Source: Cyanobacteria bacterium HKST-UBA02
Lineage (GTDB): Bacteria; Cyanobacteriota; Vampirovibrionia; Obscuribacterales; Obscuribacteraceae
Direction: 5' to 3'
Length of the DNA stretch: 5,144 nt
Assembly: GCA_020431945.1 (NCBI GenBank)
Contig: JAGQHH010000450.1
Coordinates: 1-5,144 of the forward strand
Part shown: piece after piece, positions 1 through 5,144 of the stretch
Layout: every line of letters starts with the position of its first letter
Numbering within the stretch: position 1 is the first letter of the stretch
The notes under the pieces: model-generated
What the model saw: the letters and a program-made list of their open reading frames with translations, nothing else
Told to the model about the DNA's origin: nothing
Databases searched by the model: none
Program-made: the position numbers and the translations under genes

Positions 1-1041
1 GGTATCGTCGGTGATTTCGGAGCCCTTGCCGCCCATGATCCCGGCGGCGCCTACGACGCTGTCGCGATCGGCGATTACGAGAACTTCCGGAGAGAGCTCG
101 CGCTCGCGGCCGTCGATGAATTCGAGCTTTTCGCCGGGACGAGCGCGCCTGGCGCAGAGATAAGGCTGGGCGAGCCTGTTCATATCGTAAGCGTGCAGGG
201 GCTGCCCGAGCTCGAGCATGACATAGTTGGTTATATCGACGATATTGTTGATGCTCCGGACGCCCACCGATTCGAGCCTGCGAGTCATCCAGGCCGGGGC
301 CGGACCGACTTTCAAGCCTTCGATTCTGGATACGCTGAAATAGCCGCAGTCGGTCAGGGATTCGTCTTCGATCTCGATCTCGAAAGGCTGGCAGCCGCTC
401 TTGAAGTCGGGCTCGGGGATCGAAAAGGCGCTGGCGCGGAATGGGCGACCGGTCAGGGCTGCTACTTCCCTGGCCAGACCGAGGACACAGAGGGCGTCTC
501 CCCTGTTCGAGCGAGGCTCTACATGCAGGACCCAGTCCGGTGTCAAGCCGAGATGGGTGATCAGGTCTTTGCCCAGGGGCAGCTCGCCATCGCCATTGGC
601 CGGCAGAATGAGGATTCCTTCACTGTCACCGCTTGTAATACCAAGCTCCGGTGGCGAGCAGAGCATGCCGTTGCTCTCCACGCCCCTGATCTCCGATTGC
701 TTTATCGGCAGAGGCTCGCCGGTCTTGCGATTGAGGACCACGGCACCGGGCAGGGCAACGGGGATTTTCTGACCGACTTCGATATTGAGAGCGCCGCAGA
801 CGATCTGCAGGGGCTCGTCGCCTTCTTTGATTCTGGTGCGGGTGAGCCGGATCTTGTCGGCATTGGGATGTGTATGAATCTCTTCGATGCGACCGACAAC
901 TACCGGACCGGTGATGCTGACTCCGACCCGCTCTACTTCCTCGACCTCGAAAGCGCCCATGGTGAGACGCTCCGCCACTTCTTGCGGCGTCAGCCCGTCG
1001 AGATCGACGAAGTCGCACAACCAGGAGTAGGAGAGTTTCAT
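1..1041 (-). CDS. pheT: Phenylalanyl-tRNA synthetase beta subunit, N-terminal part (truncated by window edge)
   Basis: Beta subunit of the cytoplasmic alpha2-beta2 enzyme that charges tRNA-Phe with phenylalanine. Only the first 347 residues lie in the window; the family is about 800 residues, so the catalytic-like core and anticodon-binding end are missing. Starting MKLSYSWLCDFV, it shows a tRNA-binding OB-fold (about 42-150, with VVVGRIEEIHTHPNADKI and the RGVESNGMLCSPPELG signature at 119-134), then the B3/B4 editing-type domain from about 215, with VDITNYVMLELGQPLHAYD at 268-286 and GIMGG near 334-338. The frame is open to base 1 with no stop. The start is the only sensible ATG: it follows the pheS stop by 11 bases and has GAGGGG (1047-1052, read on minus) 5 bases upstream. 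It is therefore the second gene of a pheS-pheT operon. The opposite-strand open frame over this gene is a shadow. Confidence 0.97.
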   Translation of the reverse strand, partial: MKLSYSWLCDFVDLDGLTPQEVAERLTMGAFEVEEVERVGVSITGPVVVGRIEEIHTHPNADKIRLTRTRIKEGDEPLQIVCGALNIEVGQKIPVALPGAVVLNRKTGEPLPIKQSEIRGVESNGMLCSPPELGITSGDSEGILILPANGDGELPLGKDLITHLGLTPDWVLHVEPRSNRGDALCVLGLAREVAALTGRPFRASAFSIPEPDFKSGCQPFEIEIEDESLTDCGYFSVSRIEGLKVGPAPAWMTRRLESVGVRSINNIVDITNYVMLELGQPLHAYDMNRLAQPYLCARRARPGEKLEFIDGRERELSPEVLVIADRDSVVGAAGIMGGKGSEITDDT

Positions 1042-1052
1042 GCGGGCCCCTC

Positions 1053-2090
1053 TTAGAATTGCCTCAGGAAGCGAAGGTCATTGGCGAAGAAATAACGAAT
1101 GTCATTGATCCCGTATTTGAGCATGGCCAGCCGCTCGACCCCCATGCCGAAAGCAAAGCCCGTATAGACTTCCGGATCGATTCCGACACCCCTGAGCACT
1201 TCCGGGTCCACCATGCCGCAGCCGAGCAACTCCAGCCAGCCGCGATTGCCGCAGGTTCGGCAGCCCTGTCCCTCGCAGAATGGGCACTGGCTATCGAGTT
1301 CGGCGGATGGCTCGGTGAATGGAAAGAAGTCAGGTCGAAACCTGGTCAGGACCGGCTTGCCGAAAAGAGTCTGGATAAAGGCATTGAGAGTGCCTTTCAA
1401 TTGACCGAAAGTGACGCCCTCGTCCACGAGCAGCCCTTCGATCTGGTGGAACAGCGGGTATTTTCGAGCATTTACCTCTTCGTTTCGGTAGACGCGGCCG
1501 GGAGAGATTATCCGCAGAGGCGGCCTTTTCCTCTCCATGACCCGGATCTGAACCGTGGAGGTCTGGCTGCGCAGGAGGACTTTCTCCCCGGCGTCGGTAT
1601 AGAAGGTGTCCTGCTCGTCTCTTGCCGGATGGCTCGGAGGCGTGTTCAGGGCGTCGAAATTGTAATAGTCTGTTTCCACCTCCGGACCGTCTTCGACATT
1701 GAAGCCCATGCCGTAGAAAACTTCGATGATCTCTTCGGTGATTCTGGTGAGGGGGTGGATATGGCCGAGACGCACCCTGGTGCCCGGAGCGGTTATGTCG
1801 ATCGCTTCCGCTTTCAGCCGTTCTGCCAGAGATGCTTCGAAGAGGGCCTTCTCGCGCTCTTCCACCGCTTCAGTGAGGACGCGCTTGACTTCGTTGGTCT
1901 TCTGCCCCACCGCCGGTCTGACATCTTTGTCCAGCTTGCCCAGTCCTCTGAGGATGGCTGTGAGCTCGCCCTTCTGACCGAGATAGCGGAGCCGCAGCCC
2001 TTCCAGCTCACCGGAATCGGCGGCGCTCTCGATGGCGGTGAGCCCTTCGCTCTCGATGCTATTAAGCATTGTTATGGGGTCTTCTGTCAT
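1053..2090 (-). CDS. pheS: Phenylalanyl-tRNA synthetase alpha subunit
   Basis: Catalytic subunit of phenylalanyl-tRNA synthetase, a class II aminoacyl-tRNA synthetase. It has 345 residues from this start, normal for the family. An N-terminal coiled-coil arm (about 1-95) contains YLGQKGELTAIL. The catalytic domain follows: motif 1 around HPLTRITEEI (112-121), motif 2 from GRVYRNEEVNA (198-208) to FHQIEGL (214-220), FRPDFFPFTEPSAE (251-264) and motif 3 GFAFGMGVERLAML (311-324). A313 is the position equivalent to the E. coli Ala294 amino-acid pocket residue. Four cysteines (C269, C272, C277, C280) form a knuckle just before GWLELLGCGMV, as in many bacterial PheS proteins. The start is uncertain: ATG at 2090 and ATG at 2069 (338 residues) are both in frame and neither has a clear Shine-Dalgarno sequence. 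The frame stays open upstream to 2849, but that part is antisense to the Nudix gene and has no PheS similarity. It is the first gene of the operon, divergent from the Nudix gene. Confidence 0.97.
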   Translation of the reverse strand: MTEDPITMLNSIESEGLTAIESAADSGELEGLRLRYLGQKGELTAILRGLGKLDKDVRPAVGQKTNEVKRVLTEAVEEREKALFEASLAERLKAEAIDITAPGTRVRLGHIHPLTRITEEIIEVFYGMGFNVEDGPEVETDYYNFDALNTPPSHPARDEQDTFYTDAGEKVLLRSQTSTVQIRVMERKRPPLRIISPGRVYRNEEVNARKYPLFHQIEGLLVDEGVTFGQLKGTLNAFIQTLFGKPVLTRFRPDFFPFTEPSAELDSQCPFCEGQGCRTCGNRGWLELLGCGMVDPEVLRGVGIDPEVYTGFAFGMGVERLAMLKYGINDIRYFFANDLRFLRQF

Positions 2091-2120
2091 GGAGTTAAAG
2101 GTACCAGACGGACGCCCGGA

Positions 2121-2135
2121 CCCCGGCTGCCGGGG
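2121..2135. repeat. GC-rich perfect inverted repeat in the pheS / Nudix divergent gap
   Basis: CCCCGGCTGCCGGGG is a perfect 7-base inverted repeat around one T, forming a 6-bp all-GC stem with a 3-base loop if transcribed. It sits 31-45 bases upstream of the longer pheS start, so it would lie in a pheS leader if transcription begins further upstream, and just upstream of the Nudix promoter. On the plus strand a TTTT run begins five bases after the repeat, so a weak terminator is possible. No short phenylalanine-rich leader peptide or T-box-like element was seen next to it. Its role is unknown. Confidence 0.5.
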
Positions 2136-2142
2136 GCGGATT

Positions 2143-2171
2143 TTGAGCAAATGTATAGATTCAAGTACAAT
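2143..2171 (+). promoter_or_regulatory. Predicted sigma-70-type promoter of the Nudix gene
   Basis: TTGAGC (2143-2148, four of six matches to the -35 consensus) and TACAAT (2166-2171, five of six to -10) are separated by the ideal 17 bases. Transcription would start near 2178, giving a leader of about 24 bases before the ATG at 2202. The promoter overlaps the alternative upstream ATG at 2151, which would then not be transcribed. This is a motif match only; the host sigma factor consensus is unknown. Confidence 0.5.
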
Positions 2172-2201
2172 GCCAGGCCCCTTTTTCGATTCAGGAAACC
2201 C

Positions 2202-2675
2202 ATGGCTCCCAGACGCAGGCTCAAGAGCAGAAAACCCACGATTCCCACCACCCGGGTCTCGGTGGTGGTTGTCAGCAAGGAGGGGATACTGCTTGTAAAG
2301 CACAAGAAAGCCGGCAAGCTCTACTGGGTCCTTCCCGGCGGCAGGCTGGAGTACGGCGAGACCTTCGAGGAGTGCGCCGTGCGGGAGGTCCGGGAAGAGA
2401 CCGGTCTCGATGTCGAAGTGGAGCGCTTTCTCTATCTTTCCGAAGCGATCGCCCCGGACCGCAGCCGGCACATCGTCAATGTCTTCTTGAAAGCCCGGAT
2501 CACAGGTGGCACCATCCAGGTCGGAGACGAGCCTGTCCTGGCCGGAGTGGACTTCGTCGGCCTCGCCGAGCTCGAGAGCATGGAGATCTTCCCGCCGGTC
2601 CGGGAAGAGGTTCTGGATGGCCTGAGGAGATCCTTTGCCCGGGACATCCAGTATCTGGGCAATATCTGGGTGTAG
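2202..2675 (+). CDS. Nudix (MutT-family) hydrolase
   Basis: Hydrolase of nucleoside diphosphates linked to another moiety, likely cytoplasmic and metal dependent. The full Nudix box is visible: G47, E53, R61-E62-V63, E65-E66, G68-L69 in GGRLEYGETFEECAV followed by REVREETGL, exactly the GX5EX7REUXEEXGU pattern. The strand before it (TRVSVVVVSKEGILLVKHK) and the WVLPGG lead-in are typical. The protein has 157 residues, the normal size of a single-domain Nudix enzyme. Substrate (8-oxo-dGTP, ADP-ribose, dinucleoside polyphosphate or other) cannot be read from the box. The start at 2202 is chosen because AGGA (2193-2196) lies 5 bases upstream and a promoter overlaps the alternative ATG at 2151, which would add 17 residues (MYRFKYNARPLF...). 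The N-terminus is strongly basic (RRRLKSRK). It is divergent from pheS, and a small basic-protein gene follows after 54 bases on the same strand, perhaps co-transcribed. Confidence 0.92.
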   Translation: MAPRRRLKSRKPTIPTTRVSVVVVSKEGILLVKHKKAGKLYWVLPGGRLEYGETFEECAVREVREETGLDVEVERFLYLSEAIAPDRSRHIVNVFLKARITGGTIQVGDEPVLAGVDFVGLAELESMEIFPPVREEVLDGLRRSFARDIQYLGNIWV

Positions 2676-2729
2676 CGGCATGTAGTATGATAGTCGGCTA
2701 CCCAGAGACGTCGACAGGGAGACAGCACA

Positions 2730-2882
2730 ATGCCTCAACAGAAGGGTGTCAAAAGAGCCAGAAAAGTTCTGGCCCGTAGCCGCAAGCTGAAAGAGCGCGC
2801 CCGGCAAGCCAATTTCAAGAGACTCGAGCGTGAAGCCGAAGAGCCTCAAGAAGCGGCCGGCAAAGAAGAATCCAAAGACTGA
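2730..2882 (+). CDS. Small basic protein of unknown function (50 residues)
   Basis: I do not recognise this protein. The 50-codon frame runs from ATG to TGA with AGGGAG (2716-2721) placed 8 bases upstream, a clear ribosome binding site, which is the main reason to call it a gene. The sequence starts MPQQKGVKRARKVLARSRKL. Residues 5-34 carry fourteen Lys/Arg and only two Glu, while residues 35-50 (EAEEPQEAAGKEESKD) are acidic and probably disordered. The basic part is probably helical, a composition typical of small RNA-, ribosome- or DNA-binding proteins; that is inference only. There is no signal peptide, membrane segment or cysteine motif. It lies 54 bases after the Nudix gene and converges on obg with stops 6 bases apart. 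A possible -10 (TATGAT, 2686-2691) lacks a matching -35, so read-through from the Nudix promoter is as likely. Confidence 0.68.
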   Translation: MPQQKGVKRARKVLARSRKLKERARQANFKRLEREAEEPQEAAGKEESKD

Positions 2883-2892
2883 GCCGGCTCAG
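2879..2892. repeat. 14-base perfect palindrome across two convergent stop codons
   Basis: CTGAGCCGGCTCAG equals its own reverse complement. It contains most or all of the TGA of the small basic-protein gene (2880-2882) and the reverse-strand TGA of obg (2889-2891). As RNA it can form a 5-bp stem with a CCGG loop from either strand. A wider alternative pairs GACTG (2877-2881) with CAGTC (2896-2900). No T-run follows on either strand, so it is not a canonical intrinsic terminator; it may act as a bidirectional end signal or be chance. Confidence 0.45.
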
Positions 2893-4184
2893 AGCCAGTC
2901 GTCGCCATAGGTGAAGGAGACTCCGCCTATGTTGATCTCGTTGCCTGTTTCGATGCCCTCCGAAAGGAGGGCATCTATTATTCCCATGGCTTTCAAGCTC
3001 GTGTAGAGATGATGGATCGACTCCGGGTCTCTCAAATTGGTGACCGAGACCAGTCTTTCCGGTCGGTCGCCGGTGACGAAAAAGATCTTGCGCGAGCGTA
3101 CTATGTCGAACCTTCCGTCCGGCTTGGCAAAGGCGAGGTCGTCCGGAGCCAGCTCCAGGGGCGTCTCTTCCTCCTTCGCTGCTTCTTTCGCCTGGTCGAC
3201 CAGCTCGGCCATGCGGCCGGTAAGGGGCTGGGTTCCTTTCACAGTAGCCGCCGAGAGCAGGAAAACTTCCATCTCGGGACGTGCTGATTGCACTGATTCT
3301 TTTATGCGTTCCGCCTCATCCGCTTCGACGATGTCGGTTTTGTTGAGGGCGAGAAGCACCGGGAGGCTCTTCAAGAGCTCTCCATACAGGGCGATCTCGT
3401 TTTCGATGGTGGCGATGTCTTCCAGGATCGTCTCGGAGGAGATGTCCACCAGATGGACCAGCACCCTGGTGCGCTCCAGGTGCTTGAGAAAGCGATGACC
3501 GAGACCGACGCCTTCCGAAGCCCCTTCGATGAGTCCGGGGATATCGGCAAGGACTATGTCTCTGCCGTAGTCGAGAGCGATGACTCCGAGATTGGGCTCG
3601 ATTGTGGTGAAAGGATAGTCGGCAATCTTCGGGCGGGCGGCGGTGAGAACCGATAGCAGGGTCGACTTTCCGGCGTTAGGCAGGCCGACCAGCCCGACAT
3701 CGGCAAGGACTTTGATGACCAGTTTCAACTGTCTCACCACCCCGGGTTGTCCCGGTTCGCAGTGATGGGGCGACCGCTTGGTTGGTGTGGCCAGGAGGCT
3801 GTTGCCCCTGCCTCCCTTGCCGCCCTGGGCGACCATGATGGTCTGATCGGGTCTGACCAGATCGGCGACGGTGGCACCGGTCTCGAGGTCGGTGACGGTG
3901 GTGCCGGTGGGCACGGGGATGATCAGATCCTGGCCGTTCTTGCCGTGCTTGTTCTTGGAGCCGCCTTTCTGACCGTGCTCGGCTTGAAATTTACGATTGT
4001 AATGAAAGTCCAGAAGCGTATTTCTGTCGTTGGTGGCTTTTAGAATTACATCCCCGCCCCTGCCACCGCTGCCGCCTGCCGGCCCGCCCATGGGCTCGTA
4101 CTTCTCCCGGCGCCAGGCCACCATGCCATTGCTCCCGTCTCCGGAGCGTACTTCGATCACTGCCTCATCTATAAACCTGGACAT
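2889..4184 (-). CDS. obg: GTPase Obg/CgtA, ribosome assembly factor
   Basis: Essential GTPase that binds the large ribosomal subunit and links its maturation to cell state; cytoplasmic. It has 431 residues, full length. The N-terminal glycine-rich Obg fold (1-158) includes GGPAGGSGGRGGDV (33-46) and GGKGGRGN (121-128). The G domain has G1 GLPNAGKST (167-175), G2 PFTTIEP (191-197), G3 DIPG (214-217), G4 NKTD (281-284) and G5 SAAT (311-314). A C-terminal OCT domain (about 355-431) ends in FTYGDDWL. Two small departures from the usual Obg N-terminus are GDGSNG (commonly GDGGNG) and VAWRREKY (commonly F before RREK). The start at 4184 gives the conserved FIDEA opening; only a weak AAGAA precedes it. 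It is transcribed alone here, divergent from the PC4-like gene and convergent with the small basic-protein gene, without the rplU-rpmA neighbours often found beside it. Confidence 0.98.
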   Translation of the reverse strand: MSRFIDEAVIEVRSGDGSNGMVAWRREKYEPMGGPAGGSGGRGGDVILKATNDRNTLLDFHYNRKFQAEHGQKGGSKNKHGKNGQDLIIPVPTGTTVTDLETGATVADLVRPDQTIMVAQGGKGGRGNSLLATPTKRSPHHCEPGQPGVVRQLKLVIKVLADVGLVGLPNAGKSTLLSVLTAARPKIADYPFTTIEPNLGVIALDYGRDIVLADIPGLIEGASEGVGLGHRFLKHLERTRVLVHLVDISSETILEDIATIENEIALYGELLKSLPVLLALNKTDIVEADEAERIKESVQSARPEMEVFLLSAATVKGTQPLTGRMAELVDQAKEAAKEEETPLELAPDDLAFAKPDGRFDIVRSRKIFFVTGDRPERLVSVTNLRDPESIHHLYTSLKAMGIIDALLSEGIETGNEINIGGVSFTYGDDWL

Positions 4185-4212
4185 CGTTCTTATTTGTTTT
4201 TTCGGGGAACAT

Positions 4213-4240
4213 AAAATAATGGGTTATCGAGCTTAGTCTA
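4213..4240 (-). promoter_or_regulatory. Possible obg promoter in AT-rich divergent region
   Basis: Read on the minus strand, TAGACT (4235-4240) and TATTTT (4213-4218) each match four of six consensus bases with a 16-base spacer, giving a leader of roughly 20 bases before the obg ATG. The stretch 4185-4260 is about 29% GC by hand count, far below the flanking genes, which supports a promoter region generally more than this exact pair. Confidence 0.3.
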
Positions 4241-4255
4241 CATTTTTTATATACT
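4227..4255 (+). promoter_or_regulatory. Possible promoter of the PC4-like / M23 gene pair
   Basis: TATACT (4250-4255) matches five of six -10 bases, but the element 17 bases upstream, TCGAGC (4227-4232), matches only three of six. Transcription would begin near 4262 and leave a leader of about 70 bases. It overlaps the proposed obg promoter on the other strand, so the two could interfere. The assignment is weak. Confidence 0.3.
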
Positions 4256-4320
4256 TATGACTGGAGTGCATCACTTTTCGGTAATCCTGCTTGAAACAAA
4301 AGATCGGAAGAAGACCATCT

Positions 4321-4330
4321 GGAGGAGAGG
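4321..4330 (+). promoter_or_regulatory. Strong ribosome binding site that fixes a TTG start
   Basis: GGAGGAGAGG is an almost ideal anti-16S match, with GGAGG ending 8 bases before the TTG at 4334. No ATG or GTG lies in frame between the upstream in-frame stop (TGA, 4292-4294) and this TTG, so the site settles the start codon. Confidence 0.8.
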
Positions 4331-4333
4331 ACC

Positions 4334-4552
4334 TTGGAAGAGAGAATCACTGTTCACGAGAAGGCTAGAGGCGAGACCATCAACGTCTACATCGGCGAAT
4401 ATCGCGGCACCAAATACCTTCACATTCGTGAATGGTATGTCGACAAGGATCAAGAAGAGAAGCCGACGAAGAAGGGAGTGGCTATTCCCCTCGAGAAGAT
4501 CGAGGCTCTCAGAGATGCCATCGAGCGTCTCGTGCCTAACGCAGAGAAGTAG
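4334..4552 (+). CDS. PC4/YdbC-like single-stranded nucleic acid binding protein
   Basis: Small 72-residue protein matching the transcriptional coactivator p15 (PC4) fold, whose bacterial members (for example Lactococcus YdbC) are dimers binding single-stranded DNA or RNA. The match spans nearly the whole chain: INVYIGEYRGTKYLHIREWY (16-35) gives the beta-sheet with its IRE-Y signature, KPTKKGVAIPLEKI (43-56) is the characteristic KPTKKG turn, and EALRDAIERL (57-66) is the dimer helix. Translation starts at a TTG with a very strong Shine-Dalgarno sequence just upstream. The ORF has no room for another domain, as is usual in bacteria. It is divergent from obg, and an M23 peptidase gene begins 27 bases after its stop, in the same frame, so the two are probably co-transcribed. 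Its biological role in this organism (transcription, repair or RNA binding) cannot be told from the sequence. Confidence 0.87.
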   Translation: MEERITVHEKARGETINVYIGEYRGTKYLHIREWYVDKDQEEKPTKKGVAIPLEKIEALRDAIERLVPNAEK

Positions 4553-4579
4553 ACGCCCTCAGGAGATTCTCGTTCTCAG

Positions 4580-5144
4580 ATGACCATTAGTGCACGGTTT
4601 TTGGCAGTGCTGACGTTCCTTTGGTTCGTCAGCATTTCTTTATCAGTCGCCGGCGTACAGGCGGCTGATAATGATAGCAGCATAGCAATTTCGAACAGCA
4701 ATCCGCGGCAGGGAGAGACCCTGAGTATATCGGTGCCGAGATCCCTGGCGGAGAGTTCCGGAGATGCCACCGTAAGCTTCGCCGGCGAGAAGATCCCGCT
4801 CTATCCTGCTGCCGACGGCGCCAATACTCTCTCGACACTGATCGCCGTACCGGCGGACCTGGACCCGGGTCCCCAGCCCCTCACTATATGTGGTGCTGAG
4901 CGCCAGCTCAAGGTCATAGACGCTCATTTTCCGACGCAGACCCTCAGGCTGCCTCCCAAGAAAAACAACTTCAACGCTTCCCCGGGCGAGAAAGAAGCGA
5001 TCAAATCAGCCAAAGAAGAAGTGGTTCAAGAGCGATTCTGGCAGGGCAAGTTCAAGTACCCGGTGAAAACCGTGAAGTTCTCTTCGCGCTTCGGCCTGGG
5101 CCGGGTGGTCAACGGCAAGCGCCTCAAGGACTATTATCATTCCG
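4580..5144 (+). CDS. Secreted M23-family peptidoglycan peptidase, N-terminal part (truncated by window edge)
   Basis: The first 188 residues of an exported zinc metallopeptidase of the LytM/M23 type, which cuts peptide cross-links in peptidoglycan. A Sec signal peptide is clear: MTISARFLAV then a hydrophobic run to about residue 25, with cleavage likely after VQA (28). Residues about 33-115 look like the Ig-like beta domain that precedes many M23 catalytic domains (SNSNPRQGETLSISV, then FAGEKIPLYPAADG). A charged linker (PPKKNN, GEKEAIKSAKEEVVQERFW) leads to the start of the catalytic domain at FKYPVKTVKFSSRFGLGRVVNGK and YYHS, whose H187 is the expected first zinc ligand. The remaining ligands (a later D and HxH) lie outside the window, so activity cannot be judged. 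The ATG at 4580 is the only start in frame after the PC4-like stop; AGGAGA (4561-4566) lies 13 bases away, longer than ideal. Confidence 0.85.
   Translation, partial: MTISARFLAVLTFLWFVSISLSVAGVQAADNDSSIAISNSNPRQGETLSISVPRSLAESSGDATVSFAGEKIPLYPAADGANTLSTLIAVPADLDPGPQPLTICGAERQLKVIDAHFPTQTLRLPPKKNNFNASPGEKEAIKSAKEEVVQERFWQGKFKYPVKTVKFSSRFGLGRVVNGKRLKDYYHS

Noticed and set aside
193..1056. 287-codon plus-strand open frame opposite pheT
   Set aside because: It is exactly codon-on-codon antisense to a clearly recognisable PheT and shows no motif or ribosome binding site of its own.
1059..2675. A 538-codon plus-strand frame running antisense through pheS and into the Nudix gene
   Set aside because: Over pheS it is codon-on-codon antisense and stays open because pheS avoids TTA, CTA and TCA codons. 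Only the last 157 codons (Nudix) have recognisable homology, with their own promoter and ribosome binding site.
2676..2729. Possible separate promoter or terminator between the Nudix and small basic-protein genes
   Set aside because: TATGAT (2686-2691) resembles a -10, but no acceptable -35 lies 16-18 bases upstream, and no stable stem with a T-run is present.
2091..2849. 253-codon upstream extension of the pheS frame on the minus strand
   Set aside because: It is antisense to the whole Nudix gene, shows no PheS similarity, and would make PheS far longer than the family norm.
4301..4311. AGATCGGAAGA, identical to the first 11 bases of a common Illumina adapter
   Set aside because: The match stops after 11 bases and the flanking sequence runs smoothly into a strong ribosome binding site and real gene, so chance is more likely than adapter contamination.
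4257..4583. 108-codon plus-strand frame beginning upstream of the PC4-like gene
   Set aside because: It overlaps the PC4-like gene in another frame, lacks a ribosome binding site and gives an arginine/serine-rich low-quality translation. The PC4-like frame has family motifs and a strong ribosome binding site.
4643..4927. Several minus-strand open frames opposite the M23 gene
   Set aside because: The plus strand here encodes a signal peptide, an Ig-like domain and the start of an M23 domain in one continuous frame; the reverse frames have no recognisable features.
1..5144. tRNA or rRNA genes, CRISPR repeats, transposase, integrase or toxin-antitoxin genes
   Set aside because: No such signatures were seen when reading both strands; nearly all of the sequence is accounted for by seven genes and short intergenic gaps.

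Overview
The window is a stretch of GC-rich bacterial chromosome made mostly of housekeeping genes. Nothing in it points to a mobile element, phage, CRISPR array, secretion cassette or defence island. Seven protein-coding genes can be supported. Two of them run off the edges: pheT at the left and a peptidase M23 gene at the right.

Left third (1-2090, minus strand): the pheS-pheT operon, encoding the two subunits of phenylalanyl-tRNA synthetase. pheS is complete and pheT is cut after its first 347 codons. The usual infC-rpmI-rplT neighbours are not upstream of pheS. Instead a Nudix hydrolase gene (2202-2675, plus strand) is divergent from it. The gap between them holds a GC-rich perfect inverted repeat and a good sigma-70-like promoter for the Nudix gene. 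That promoter lies downstream of the most upstream ATG, so the second ATG is the better start.

Middle (2730-4184): after the Nudix gene comes a 50-codon gene on the same strand with a clear ribosome binding site. It encodes a small protein with a very basic N-terminal half and an acidic tail, which I do not recognise. It converges on obg, a complete ribosome-assembly GTPase with an OCT domain. The two stop codons lie 6 bases apart, inside a perfect 14-base palindrome.

Right part (4185-5144): a short AT-rich divergent promoter region separates obg from a plus-strand pair. The first gene is a 72-residue PC4/YdbC-like single-stranded nucleic acid binding protein that starts with TTG behind a very strong Shine-Dalgarno sequence. 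The second, 27 bases on, is a secreted M23-family peptidoglycan peptidase with a signal peptide, truncated by the window edge just after its first predicted zinc-ligand histidine.

The organism is a bacterium, but its phylum cannot be fixed from this window. Obg has stretches resembling cyanobacterial-type proteins (RSPHHCEPGQPG) together with an OCT domain, which cyanobacterial Obg proteins usually lack as far as I recall. An exported M23 peptidase implies a peptidoglycan wall. The genes serve translation (PheST, Obg), nucleotide clean-up or signalling (Nudix), nucleic acid binding (PC4-like) and wall remodelling (M23). Shared regulation is visible only as gene spacing. I found no evidence for a novel multi-gene system; the 50-residue protein is the least explained item.
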